39,591 nucleotides of DNA from DATDQA01 sp035292505 (GCA_035292505.1 DATDQA010000217.1:1-39591); one strand, 5' to 3'. Shown: positions 26,597 through 34,709, numbered from the stretch's first letter. Notes: generated by a model not told the origin, from the letters alone. Translations and numbers: made by a program.

Positions 26597-28156
26597 TCAC
26601 CGCTCCATCACTTCTTCCTTTCGCGGCAGCTTTTCGTCCAGCTGTGCAGTATTCCATACAAATGACGCGATGATCATTGCGGCCTGTTTCATATCGTCCT
26701 CCACAAGGTGATCCCAACAGTCCATATTCGAGTGATGCGTCCTGGATCCGTATGCCATAGGTTCCTGGATAAATTGAAACGCCGGTATACCGATCCCGGC
26801 AAACGGAAGATGATCAGTGCCACCGGTATTTCCAAGACTGATTGTTGATGCGCCATCGTCCGCGAAAGGTTCCAGCCACTCCCGGAAGAGGTGCACAAGT
26901 TGATCATTGCCCTGCATATGGATGCCGCGAATTTTTCCGGTGCCATTATCTAAATTGTAGTAAGCGGATAGTTCTGAATTTGCAGGTTTGAGACTCTGTG
27001 GTGTATAAGAATCCGGCGGCAACTCGGCATAATGCGCACCGACATAGTTTTTAGAGCCATAAATGCCTTGCTCTTCCCCTGTCCAAAGGGCAAGCCGCAA
27101 TGTCCGGCGGGGCTGAACTCCGCTTTCACGAATCGTCTCCAGGAGAATGCGTGCGACCTCCATCATCACCGCCGAGCCTACTCCATTATCTGTTGCACCT
27201 GTACCGGAGTGCCAGGAATCAAAGTGCGCTCCAAACATGACAACCTTATCTCCGAGATCACTACCAGGTATCTCGGCGATGATATTATGTTCCATATCAT
27301 CCTCATTCGTATAACGTGCGCGCATGTCAAGAGACAATGTCGTCATGACACCTTTGTTCAGCAAGCGAAAAATCCGATTATAGTGTTCTACACTTAATGT
27401 GACTTGTGGTATGATTTGCGTTGTATCGTCGCGCACACTTCCGCCTTCTACGCGCGCTCCCTGGACAAATACAGTTCCATAGTCACCTTTATAACCCCTA
27501 TCCAAAACTGCCAATGGCTTTTCCTTTTGTAACAAAATCCACATCGCAGAATTGAAATTAAAACCTCCTTGTCTACGTGTAAAATCCCGCCGGGGTCGTG
27601 GAGTAGGTAAACCCTGATTCGCCAACTCAAGGAGAGATTCGGCCTCATGACGTGTTGCCAGGGGATCAAACCGCTCTACGAGGGGACGAATCGTATCCAG
27701 GAGTACAAATTTGCCGGCGAGCTTTCCTTCATAGGATTTGAGTTCTTCTTCAGTGTTGGCATCCAGATAGATCACCTCGCCTTCACCGCTTACGGAAGGA
27801 GACCATGCCTTTGGATAAGCGAGTACCGGCCAGTATCCACCACTGCTTGTGGCATGCATTTCAAAATGTTCCAGTTCCCAGCCACGGCCAAAGGGGCCCC
27901 ATTCTTCAAGATGGACATTGGACATTCCCCATGATCGCATGGTGGTGGTAGCCCATTCTGTTGCTTTATCCAGCATCGGTGATCCTGTGAGACGCGGGCC
28001 ATAGACATCGGTGATCCAGCTTGCAATCTCTGCAACCTTGCTTTTTTCTATTCCGTGTTTGCGGATGAGACTAAGAATGCTGTCATTACTGATCTCCTGA
28101 CCAACAAGAGATGCTGTACTTATTGCAAGTGCAATACCGAGTAAAAACGTTTTCAT
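26597..28156 (-). CDS. Secreted M28-family metallopeptidase (carboxypeptidase Q-like)
   Basis: A 519-residue exported zinc peptidase. The ATG at 28156 starts a clear signal peptide (MKTFLLGIALAISTASLVGQ). A protease-associated (PA-like) insert occupies about residues 130-265. The di-zinc site is visible: GAHFDSW (His, Asp), TDNGVGS (bridging Asp), TGEEQG (catalytic and metal Glu), NLDNG and GGTDHLPF (His). An earlier ATG adds 12 residues before the signal and is unlikely. The mature enzyme probably acts as an amino- or carboxypeptidase in periplasm or outside the cell. A second, diverged M28 gene lies about 1.4 kb downstream in coordinates, on the same strand. Confidence 0.93.
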   Translation of the reverse strand: MKTFLLGIALAISTASLVGQEISNDSILSLIRKHGIEKSKVAEIASWITDVYGPRLTGSPMLDKATEWATTTMRSWGMSNVHLEEWGPFGRGWELEHFEMHATSSGGYWPVLAYPKAWSPSVSGEGEVIYLDANTEEELKSYEGKLAGKFVLLDTIRPLVERFDPLATRHEAESLLELANQGLPTPRPRRDFTRRQGGFNFNSAMWILLQKEKPLAVLDRGYKGDYGTVFVQGARVEGGSVRDDTTQIIPQVTLSVEHYNRIFRLLNKGVMTTLSLDMRARYTNEDDMEHNIIAEIPGSDLGDKVVMFGAHFDSWHSGTGATDNGVGSAVMMEVARILLETIRESGVQPRRTLRLALWTGEEQGIYGSKNYVGAHYAELPPDSYTPQSLKPANSELSAYYNLDNGTGKIRGIHMQGNDQLVHLFREWLEPFADDGASTISLGNTGGTDHLPFAGIGIPAFQFIQEPMAYGSRTHHSNMDCWDHLVEDDMKQAAMIIASFVWNTAQLDEKLPRKEEVMER

Positions 28157-28205
28157 ATTAACCGATTTGTCCTGTGAAAATAGTCTTTCCACTAATGGGG
28201 ATCAA

Positions 28206-28331
28206 TGGATCAAGGGATTGGCCATCTGCGACGGCCGAAAGGGATCAAGGGCTACCACCACGTCTATTCTCTGTATCCCCTTGATCCTTTTCAACCGCCA
28301 ATGGCGGTTGATCCTTTAATCCCTTGATCCA
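28206..28331 (+). repeat. Nested GGATCAAGGG inverted repeat with hairpin inserts
   Basis: Outer arms TGGATCAAGGGATT (28206-28219) and AATCCCTTGATCCA (28318-28331) match perfectly. Inside lies a second pair, AAAGGGATCAAGGG (from 28238) and CCCCTTGATCCTTT (from 28277). Between the right inner and right outer arms sits a perfect hairpin, CAACCGCCAATGGCGGTTG. The left side holds a matching GC-rich stretch (GGCCATCTGCGACGGCC). The layout looks like hairpins inserted within a hairpin. Confidence 0.85.
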
Positions 28332-28355
28332 CTTTATATTGCCTCATACTACAAA

Positions 28356-28723
28356 ATGCCCCCGGTCTTTATTTTGCGCCTAGTGACATCCACGGCCGTG
28401 GCGTCTTTTGCGCCCATTCTCTTTCTACAGGAGATACCATCGAGATCTGTCCGGTCATCGTTCTTCCTGAAGATGAGATCGGGTTGTTGTCTCACTCATT
28501 GTTATACGAGTATTATTATTTATGGGGAGAGGGTCATGACACATGTGCGATCGCATTAGGCTTCGGATCATTATACAATCACTCGACGCATCCGAATGCC
28601 GAATTTATTCCGGACTATTCTGATGATACCATCATCTTTACGGCACTGCGGGACATAGCTGCAGGAGAGGAGATCACTGTAGATTATCAGGCAGGAGCGG
28701 TGGTACGGGCGCTGTGGTTTTGA
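28356..28723 (+). pseudogene. SET-domain protein gene with a one-base frameshift after the start
   Basis: From about 28359 one frame reads GLYFAPSDIHGRGVF, then the SET core with the GSLYNHSTHPNAEF motif (S-adenosylmethionine/lysine site) and AAGEEITVDYQ near the end, stopping at 28723. SET proteins methylate lysines. The only suitable ATG (28356) is in a different frame, separated by a run of five cytosines (28359-28363). Six cytosines would restore MPPGLYFAPS, an expected start for this family, and give a protein of about 122 residues. So this is either a real one-base deletion or a sequencing/assembly error. A TTG at 28484 would give only a C-terminal fragment. It sits right after the nested inverted repeat. 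Confidence 0.8.
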
Positions 28724-28734
28724 GGGGGCATATC

Positions 28735-28812
28735 CATCACTTGATGAAATAAGGAAGTCAAAATATAAAATGATAAATGTAAAAGTCAAAAGTGACTTCA
28801 ACTTTTAGATTT
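28735..28812 (+). repeat. AT-rich word repeat flanking the first inverted-repeat element
   Basis: GGAAGTCAAAATATAAAATG, then AAATGTAAAAGTCAAAAG, ending TTTTAGATTT. Nearly the same wording stands in the same orientation beside the second element copy (33390-33464), although the elements themselves are inverted relative to each other. The opposite flank (28966-29000) has the reverse-complement words. Confidence 0.6.
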
Positions 28813-28964
28813 GAGTCTACTCGACAAAATTGCTTCACTGTCCCCTGACCCCCTAAAGGTGGAACCGCCGCCCGCGTAATACATTGAAATTCAATGCGCG
28901 TGGACTTCCCCTTTAGGGGATAGAGGGGTGAGCCTGGCAAAAGATGACTTTTCGGAGTAGACTC
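28813..28964 (+). mobile_element. 152-bp MITE-like element, copy 1
   Basis: The ends are GAGTCTACTC and GAGTAGACTC, exact inverted repeats. AGATTT stands directly before (28807-28812) and after (28965-28970) as a 6-base duplication. The interior carries CCCCTAAAGG mirrored by CCTTTAGGGG and a central ACATTGAAATTCAATG palindrome, so the whole element can fold as one long imperfect hairpin. It has no reading frame. A second copy in reverse orientation is at 33465-33617. It lies between convergent SET and hpt genes. Confidence 0.75.
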
Positions 28965-29012
28965 AGATTTTGCCTTTTACATTTTACATTTTGCCTTATG
29001 TATATCAATATC

Positions 29013-29576
29013 TTAGTCTTCTTCCTTCAGGACATATACACCCCGCAACGCGCGTCCATGACCATTATAATCAAGACCATAACCGATGACAAACCTGTTC
29101 GGGATTTTGTATCCGACAAAGTCAATAGGGATATCATATTGATATGCTTCAGTCTTGAGCAAGAGTGCCGCAAATGCAACACTGGCAGCGCCGCGCTCAT
29201 GAAGTAACCGATGGAGATATGCTACCGTATGTCCTGTATCGACAATATCTTCTATAACAATGATATCACGTCCACTCAAGTCAGCATCAAGACCGATGAT
29301 TTCATTGACATGTCCCGAGGTTTGCATTTGCTGGTATGAAGCAACTTTGATAAACGCAATCTCCGGGTCAAAGTGTAAGGACCGGACAAGGTCAGCAGCA
29401 AAAATAAAGGCTCCGTTCAGGATGGCGATACATAACGGATCTTTGCCGGCATATTCTGAGGAAATCTGCAACGCAATCTGTTGCACGGCGTGCTGCACTT
29501 CTTCTGCAGAAAACAAGAGTACAAATGTCCTTCCATGGACATGTACATGATCGGTAAGGACGACAGGACTATTCAT
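29013..29576 (-). CDS. hpt: Hypoxanthine phosphoribosyltransferase
   Basis: A 187-residue cytoplasmic purine-salvage enzyme that joins hypoxanthine or guanine to PRPP. The PRPP loop is IVIEDIVDTGHT; ILNGAFIFAADLVR and FVGYKIPNRFVIGYGLDYNG are the other family blocks. The ATG at 29576 gives the usual length; a longer frame running upstream into the peptidase gene has no family support. It overlaps the end of the upstream M28 gene by 8 bases (ATGAATAG), suggesting coupled translation. The stop is about 50 bases from the MITE-like element. Confidence 0.95.
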   Translation of the reverse strand: MNSPVVLTDHVHVHGRTFVLLFSAEEVQHAVQQIALQISSEYAGKDPLCIAILNGAFIFAADLVRSLHFDPEIAFIKVASYQQMQTSGHVNEIIGLDADLSGRDIIVIEDIVDTGHTVAYLHRLLHERGAASVAFAALLLKTEAYQYDIPIDFVGYKIPNRFVIGYGLDYNGHGRALRGVYVLKEED

Positions 29577-30984
29577 ACACGCGTACTGCAAACGAATCAA
29601 GAAGTGTGACAAGTGAGGCCATCGCAGCAGCACCGATCTTGAGTTCTCGCGGATGTACTTTGTCGATGGTATCCTCGTGTGTGTGATGATAGTCAAAATA
29701 ACGCTGGGAATCGACACGCATGCCAAAAAGCATACCACCCTGGCTGCGCAAAGGACCGATATCGGCACCTCCTCCACCAGGACTAAGCATCAGACCATAT
29801 GGCTCCAGCAGATTCCACCAGGTGTTCACAGATCTGAGATAGGCTTCCTGCAAGGGGCTCTGTGAGCTACATCCAAAGCCTAAGGGACGAAATCCACCTG
29901 CATCTGATTCTATAGCGGCTAGATGAAATTCTCCTGCCTTGTTTGAATTTTCGGCATACGCTTTTGCGCCTGCAAGACCATTTTCCTCGTTCATAAAAAG
30001 TACACATCGGATTGTACGTTGCGGTACATATCCTGAAATGCGCAAAAGGTACATGACATCCATCGCCTGCATGCAGCCAGAACCATCGTCATGTGCACCA
30101 TGACCCACATCCCATGAATCCAAATGGCCTCCTACCAGGATGATTTCATCGGGACGTCCCTGACCTTTGATCTGTCCGATGACATTATGGGAGATCACAG
30201 AATCAAGCATCATACATGTTGTCCGGATATAAAGACGCACAGTTTCTCTCTCCAGGAGATTCCCTAATAATTCTGCGTCGTGAGTACTGATTGCCACTGC
30301 AGGGATATTAGATCCGGTGAGGCTATATTCTGTAGACCCGGTATGTGGAATATCATCCATGGAGGTCGTCATTGATCGCACGATAGCACCGACAGCACCT
30401 TTTCCTGCAGCCACCTTTGGTCCTGCCCATCGCTGATCTACAGCGCGACCATAAGCGTGAAATGTATTGATCAATGTCTCATCCATCGGCCGATTGAAGA
30501 AGACAATCTTACCGCGCACCTGAGATTCAGGCATGAGGCGCAGTGAATCCAGATTAAGAACTTCAATAACCTCAGCCTCCACACCGTGGGGCCCGGATCC
30601 CACTGAATTGCCAAGTGCTAGTGCGTGTAGTTCCACGGTACCCATAGATGATGAATTCCTGATCCGCACAATTTCTTTCTCCCCACGGGTCCATCGAGGG
30701 ACTTTACAAGGTTGCAACCATACGGAATCCAACCCAAGGGTGTCAAGGACCTGTTTTGCATATTCGACGGCTACCGCCGCACCCTCAGATCCGGTCAGCC
30801 GATGACCGGCGAGCATAGCCATATCACGCAACCAGATATAACTCTGACCACTCCGCAACGCGGTTTCATAGAGGGACTTGATCCTGAACGCTTCATTTGC
30901 CAGATGATCATCCTGTGCGGCTAAATGAAATCCACCCCCCAAAAAACCAAAGGAAACAATAATAATCCCCAGACGATACGTCAT
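29569..30984 (-). CDS. Secreted M28-family metallopeptidase (carboxypeptidase Q-like), second copy
   Basis: A 471-residue paralogue of the M28 protein at 26597-28156. The ATG at 30984 begins a signal peptide (MTYRLGIIIVSFGFLGGG, ending near LAAQ); an upstream ATG at 31056 adds 24 unlikely residues. Zinc ligands are seen in GGHLDSWDVG, AHDDGSG, MNEENG, IESDAGG and YHHTHEDT. A PA-like domain lies about residues 110-250. The overall order matches plasma glutamate carboxypeptidase (CPQ), a dipeptidase. Its last bases overlap the hpt start. Confidence 0.93.
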   Translation of the reverse strand: MTYRLGIIIVSFGFLGGGFHLAAQDDHLANEAFRIKSLYETALRSGQSYIWLRDMAMLAGHRLTGSEGAAVAVEYAKQVLDTLGLDSVWLQPCKVPRWTRGEKEIVRIRNSSSMGTVELHALALGNSVGSGPHGVEAEVIEVLNLDSLRLMPESQVRGKIVFFNRPMDETLINTFHAYGRAVDQRWAGPKVAAGKGAVGAIVRSMTTSMDDIPHTGSTEYSLTGSNIPAVAISTHDAELLGNLLERETVRLYIRTTCMMLDSVISHNVIGQIKGQGRPDEIILVGGHLDSWDVGHGAHDDGSGCMQAMDVMYLLRISGYVPQRTIRCVLFMNEENGLAGAKAYAENSNKAGEFHLAAIESDAGGFRPLGFGCSSQSPLQEAYLRSVNTWWNLLEPYGLMLSPGGGGADIGPLRSQGGMLFGMRVDSQRYFDYHHTHEDTIDKVHPRELKIGAAAMASLVTLLDSFAVRVYE

Positions 30985-31265
30985 CTTAACATACTTGGTA
31001 CGACCACGAAAGTAAAACTTACTCTCACCATCAGAGTGCAGGAGCACTAAAACCATTTAGGTTTTATTACAAAGATGCCAAAAGCGCCTTTGTTCATTTA
31101 TTCGGAAAGGGATCACTATGTCTTCTGCTGTTCTCCGTTTGTCATTTTACGGGGAGAAAAAAGGATGATCCCAAGAGCTGAAATTAGAAAAATCCAATAT
31201 GTTGCTTATACTGACTCAGCGATTTAACAACTATTATTGCATGATCAAACCAAAGTCAAATTGCA

Positions 31266-32330
31266 ATGAAAAAGAATTTTCTCCTTGTTTCCTTGCTCAC
31301 TCTTGTTGTAATCAAAGCCTGGTCTCAAAATGATGATGCGAGCAGGCTAGCTGCGATTGTCATGGCTGAAGAGGATTCAACCAAAACATGGGCGACCGGA
31401 GGAGGCATTGGTGCAGATCTGGGCAATATTCTGATCATCAATCCCAAACCCGGATCGGGTCAGAACCGTATTGGTTTTGGTGGAGCAATTGGCTTTTTTG
31501 CAAATCACCTGAAAAACAGATTCAGTTGGGACAATAATGTCTCGCTCAACTTTGCTGTCGAAAAAACTGGAAGTGGAATACTACCGATTCCCAATGCCAA
31601 AATCAGAATCCCATTCAAAAAAAGTATTGATGACCTCAGATTGAATTCAACGGCAGGATATAAAGTCAGTGCGAACTCCCAATTTTCATATGCCGCTGAC
31701 CTTGCCTTCAGATCACAGTTCACGCCTGCCTATATCGGCGTTGAGGATGGTCAGATCTATACTAAAAGCATTCAAAACTTAGGACCATACCGGAATTATC
31801 TTGTCTCACAATTCTTCTCTCCTGCCCGTGCCAGTTTTGGACTTGGAATGAAGTATGATCCAACCCCGGTTTTTTCGGTCGTATTTACTCCTGCAACCGC
31901 GGATGTAATTATCATAGAGAATCAATATATCGCAAACCTCGGTTTGCATGGAACAGAATTAAAAGAAGGCAGTACAACAGAGTATGAAAAGACAAGGCTT
32001 GGTATTGGTGCAAAACTGAGCATCAAGTACATGCAGAATTTCTTTGACGAGAAGCTTGCCTGGTCCAGCAGGCTATCTCTGTTCTCAGACTACATGCATG
32101 ATCCGCAGAATGTGGATGTGGATTGGACAAATGAATTAGCCTTTACAATTTTCAGGAATATTCAGTTCGGCTATCTCAGTAATCTCTACTACGATGATGA
32201 CATTCTTTCTCATGTCACCGATTTTGATGCAGTAGGCGGTCTGAAACGGGATAGTGATGGCGATCCGATTGTACGTTCAACAATAAATTACTATCATCAA
32301 ATAGTATTGAAGTATGCACGTGTATTCTGA
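31266..32330 (+). CDS. DUF3078-family outer-membrane protein
   Basis: A 354-residue protein with a signal peptide (MKKNFLLVSLLTLVVIKAWSQ) and a body of alternating amphipathic strands: WATGGGIGADLGNILIINPK, FSWDNNVSLNFAVEKT, LRLNSTAGYKVS, FFSPARASFGLGMKY, and a final ILKYARVF-like aromatic end (IVLKYARVF). This pattern matches DUF3078, a barrel-like family found in Bacteroidota with no assigned function. It is divergent from the second M28 gene (about 280 bases between starts) and precedes the TSUP gene by about 57 bases on the same strand. Confidence 0.82.
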   Translation: MKKNFLLVSLLTLVVIKAWSQNDDASRLAAIVMAEEDSTKTWATGGGIGADLGNILIINPKPGSGQNRIGFGGAIGFFANHLKNRFSWDNNVSLNFAVEKTGSGILPIPNAKIRIPFKKSIDDLRLNSTAGYKVSANSQFSYAADLAFRSQFTPAYIGVEDGQIYTKSIQNLGPYRNYLVSQFFSPARASFGLGMKYDPTPVFSVVFTPATADVIIIENQYIANLGLHGTELKEGSTTEYEKTRLGIGAKLSIKYMQNFFDEKLAWSSRLSLFSDYMHDPQNVDVDWTNELAFTIFRNIQFGYLSNLYYDDDILSHVTDFDAVGGLKRDSDGDPIVRSTINYYHQIVLKYARVF

Positions 32331-32343
32331 TATTCCGGAATAT
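32330..32343 (+). promoter_or_regulatory. Perfect 14-base palindrome after the DUF3078 gene
   Basis: ATATTCCGGAATAT begins at the last base of the stop codon and is a perfect palindrome. It lies 45 bases upstream of the TSUP start, so it could be an operator or simply a small 3' hairpin. There is no direct evidence for either. Confidence 0.35.
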
Positions 32344-32387
32344 GGTGGATCAGAAATAATAACCTAAATCCGCATTACTTTCACAGG

Positions 32388-33137
32388 ATGGAGCACTGGG
32401 AGATCATCCTGTTTTTCTTTGGAATCGCGGTGTTGTATGCTTCCATAGGGTTTGGTGGAGGTAGTAGTTATCTCGCAATTCTTGCGCTCTACGATTTTGA
32501 TTTTCTTGATATCCGATCCACAGCGCTTCTCTGCAATATTGCCGTGGTGACAGGCAGTATCATCCTTTATCTCCGCAATGATCTTATCAGATGGAACCCC
32601 CTTTTGCCACTCATCATCGTGAGTGTGCCGATGGCGTTTCTGGGTGGTTTGTTGCCCATACAGGAATTCGTCTTCTTTATCTTGCTCGCCTCAGCACTTT
32701 GCATGTCTGCTATCCTGATGTGGTTTCAACCGCAGTTGCATGAACATGCAGTGCCGCGTAAATTGCATCCCGTAGTCAACGGAAGTATTGGTGGTGGTAT
32801 TGGGTTTCTGTCCGGCATAGTGGGCATTGGTGGCGGGATTTTCCTTTCACCGCTCCTGCATTTGATCCGATGGGCGCAACCCAAGGTGATCGCAGCAACC
32901 GCCGCTGTATTTATTCTGGTGAATAGCCTTGCCGGACTGGCAGGACAGTTCTTGCATTCGGACTTCAGTTTTGAATGGCGCTTTGTATTACCTCTGCTCT
33001 TTGCAGTGATCGCAGGAGGACGAATAGGGTCGTGGTTGGGAATTACATACTTCAGCCAGATCATGGTAAAACGTGCTACGGCATTACTTGTACTTTATGT
33101 CAGTATGCGTATTTTACATAAATATCTCTTCTCATGA
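32388..33137 (+). CDS. TSUP (TauE/SafE) family transporter
   Basis: A 249-residue inner-membrane protein with about seven to eight hydrophobic segments and the two TSUP repeats: GFGGGSSYLAILALYDFD in the first half and GFLSGIVGIGGGIFLSPLL in the second. TSUP proteins move small sulfur- or carbon-containing anions such as sulfite, sulfoacetate or thiosulfate. Its stop codon overlaps the ATG of the moaD-like gene (ATGA), so the two are translationally coupled. The link to molybdopterin sulfur chemistry is therefore likely, but the ion is unknown. Confidence 0.92.
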   Translation: MEHWEIILFFFGIAVLYASIGFGGGSSYLAILALYDFDFLDIRSTALLCNIAVVTGSIILYLRNDLIRWNPLLPLIIVSVPMAFLGGLLPIQEFVFFILLASALCMSAILMWFQPQLHEHAVPRKLHPVVNGSIGGGIGFLSGIVGIGGGIFLSPLLHLIRWAQPKVIAATAAVFILVNSLAGLAGQFLHSDFSFEWRFVLPLLFAVIAGGRIGSWLGITYFSQIMVKRATALLVLYVSMRILHKYLFS

Positions 33138-33376
33138 AGATACACTTGCTGGCATTCGGAATTGCGAAAGATATTTTGCGCGCGAAAAATGTTTCCTATG
33201 AGCTCAAAGAGGGAAACAACATTGCAACACTCAAATCAGCCCTTACCTCCGACCATCCCCAATTCAGGCTGCTGAGCTCAATATCCTTCGCCGTCAATGA
33301 GGAATATGTGTCTGATGACTACATCTTGCAGGAAGGTGATGAAGTGGTATTGATTCCACCAGTGAGTGGGGGGTAA
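33134..33376 (+). CDS. moaD: MoaD/ThiS-family sulfur-carrier protein
   Basis: An 80-residue ubiquitin-fold protein. It begins MKIHLLAFGIAKDIL and ends DEVVLIPPVSGG, with the C-terminal Gly-Gly that is adenylated and thiocarboxylated in sulfur carriers. Size and the 'FAVNEEYVSDDYILQEGDEV' block point to MoaD, the small subunit of molybdopterin synthase, rather than ThiS (which is shorter). The overlap with the TSUP gene is four bases. No other moa or moe gene is in the window, although a molybdenum hydroxylase sits at 1.8-4.5 kb. It would use MoaE as partner elsewhere in the genome. Confidence 0.88.
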   Translation: MKIHLLAFGIAKDILRAKNVSYELKEGNNIATLKSALTSDHPQFRLLSSISFAVNEEYVSDDYILQEGDEVVLIPPVSGG

Positions 33377-33389
33377 TTATTCAAGAACA

Positions 33390-33464
33390 AGGAAAGTCAA
33401 AATGCAAAACACAAAATGCAAAAGTCAAATCGAACTTCACTTTTTAATTTTGACTTTGATATTT
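33390..33464 (+). repeat. AT-rich word repeat flanking the second inverted-repeat element
   Basis: The stretch contains GGAAAGTCAAAATGCAAAAC and AAAATGCAAAAGTCAAA, then TTTTGACTTTGATATTT. It resembles the flank of the first element at 28735-28812 in wording and orientation. Confidence 0.6.
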
Positions 33465-33617
33465 GAGTCTACTCCGAAAAGTCATCTTTTGTCCTCCCGC
33501 ACCCCTCGATCCCCTGAAGGGGAAGTCCACGCACATTGAATTTCAATGTATTATGCGGGCGGCGGTTCCACCTTTAGGGGGTCAGGGGGTAGTGAAGGCA
33601 CTTTTCGGAGTGGACTT
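33465..33617 (-). mobile_element. 153-bp MITE-like element, copy 2, inverted relative to copy 1
   Basis: The left end GAGTCTACTCCGAAAAGT is mirrored at the right by ACTTTTCGGAGTGGACTT (two mismatches). The flanking six bases are ATATTT (33459-33464) and ACATTT (33618-33623), a near-duplication. The interior equals the reverse complement of copy 1 with scattered substitutions. The element lies between moaD and the small barrel gene and has no coding capacity. Confidence 0.75.
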
Positions 33618-33657
33618 ACATTTACATTTTTGACCAAACCGGTATCTTGAATCAGCT

Positions 33658-34266
33658 ATGAATCCCATCTCCATTTTCATCATTCTTTTGTTCAGCATTC
33701 CATCAATGCTTTACAGTCAAGACAGAAATGAAAGTGATGCGCAACGATTCTTCTCATTCGGATTAACCAAATCTCTTTACACAACACCGGATCAGGGATT
33801 GTCATTTGGCGATGCTTATGTCTGGATACCAGATATTGAAGTCGGGATGTACATCAATAAAACAAGACTTGCTCTCGATTATCGGCACTACAACGCTTCG
33901 TACCCAATACGATATCTGGAGGGAGACATAGAGACCCGGGAGTTCTCCTTATTCGATCTGACATACTATAGACTTAGGCTTCTCAATTCTAGTAAAATCG
34001 ATGTGTCACTTGGCGCAGGAATGTCACTTCGGTTGCTCAACGAACTAGTGATTGCCGGCTTGATAATGACTTCAGGAGGTTGGTATGAAATTCACTCCGA
34101 TCGCTTTCGTACAATTTCGCCTGGAGCGATCCTAAGCGCCGACAGCCGATATGATTTGACGCGCCAACTCTTCATAGAAGCCAGCGTTTCCTACAATGCC
34201 TATCTCAATTCTTACAACATAGGCAGGCTCGGCATCTGTGTGGGTTATTATTTCGGGAGGAAATAG
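33658..34266 (+). CDS. Small outer-membrane beta-barrel protein, unknown
   Basis: A 202-residue protein with a signal peptide (MNPISIFIILLFSIPSMLYSQ). The mature part alternates strands ending in aromatic residues (FFSFGLTKSLYTT, TRLALDYRHYNASYP, REFSLFDLTYYRLRLL, KIDVSLGAGMSLRLL, FIEASVSYNAY, GICVGYYFGRK), which suggests an eight-stranded outer-membrane barrel of the porin-like type. I do not recognise a family. It is transcribed on the plus strand 40 bases after the second MITE-like copy, so that copy may contribute to its leader. It converges with the minus-strand operon on its right. Confidence 0.75.
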   Translation: MNPISIFIILLFSIPSMLYSQDRNESDAQRFFSFGLTKSLYTTPDQGLSFGDAYVWIPDIEVGMYINKTRLALDYRHYNASYPIRYLEGDIETREFSLFDLTYYRLRLLNSSKIDVSLGAGMSLRLLNELVIAGLIMTSGGWYEIHSDRFRTISPGAILSADSRYDLTRQLFIEASVSYNAYLNSYNIGRLGICVGYYFGRK

Positions 34267-34269
34267 CTG

Positions 34270-34310
34270 TGCCTTTAACCGTTCATCGTTAAACGTTAAC
34301 CTTTCACCCT
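34270..34310 (+). repeat. GTTAAACGTTAACC-type word repeat between convergent genes
   Basis: TTAACCGTTCATCGTTAAAC and CGTTAACCTTTCACC are degenerate copies of one short word, with small palindromes. The stretch runs into the C-terminal codons of the DUF3052 gene (ending at 34296 on the minus strand). Confidence 0.5.
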
Positions 34311-34700
34311 TTCCGACACCCGGATCACAAGCTTCAGCCCCGACCACTCTTCAGAAATCGCGCATACCTTGACATCGACCAGACCGAGTGGAATGGCAGT
34401 TTCGCGGATGGTTTCTTCAGTAATCTCCGTGGGTTTCTTCGACGACTTCTTGTACCATGCAACCCAGATCATACCCGATTAGGTGATCTGATGACGCAAC
34501 TTCACCAGCCAGTCCTCCAGAAGTTGAATTTCGTTGACAAAGAGAAGGACAAAGTCATATGGTGGTCTGTGCACAGCTTTAACACCTGGCAAGACTCCTA
34601 ACCAACCGTGAAGTTCTTTTGGTGACTGAAAGAAACAGACACGTTGCCCTTCTTTGATTCCCAGTTTCTTTGGCAGGGGTGTGTGAGAATATCCAGCCAT
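34296..34700 (-). pseudogene. DUF3052-family gene interrupted by an in-frame TAA
   Basis: The frame starting at 34700 gives MAGYSHTPLPKKLGIKEGQRV to HQIT and then meets TAA at 34479-34481. Past the stop the same frame continues SGMIWVAWYKKSSKKPTEIT to GLVDVKVCAISEEWSGLKLV, which is the expected second half of DUF3052, ending at 34296. Together they give 134 positions, the normal family length, with one stop codon. The intact second half suggests a recent nonsense change, a sequence error, or rarely readthrough. Members are small cytoplasmic proteins of unknown role. It lies nine bases after the methyltransferase gene and closes the operon. Confidence 0.85.
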
Positions 34701-34709
34701 CCTGAACTC

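Noticed and set aside
28356..28559. 67-codon frame starting MPPVFILRL
   Set aside because: After the first three codons it is the wrong frame of the SET-domain gene; the intact domain is read in the neighbouring frame.
29577..29777. Longer hpt start at 29777
   Set aside because: The extra 67 residues lie in another frame of the M28 gene and have no counterpart in the phosphoribosyltransferase family.
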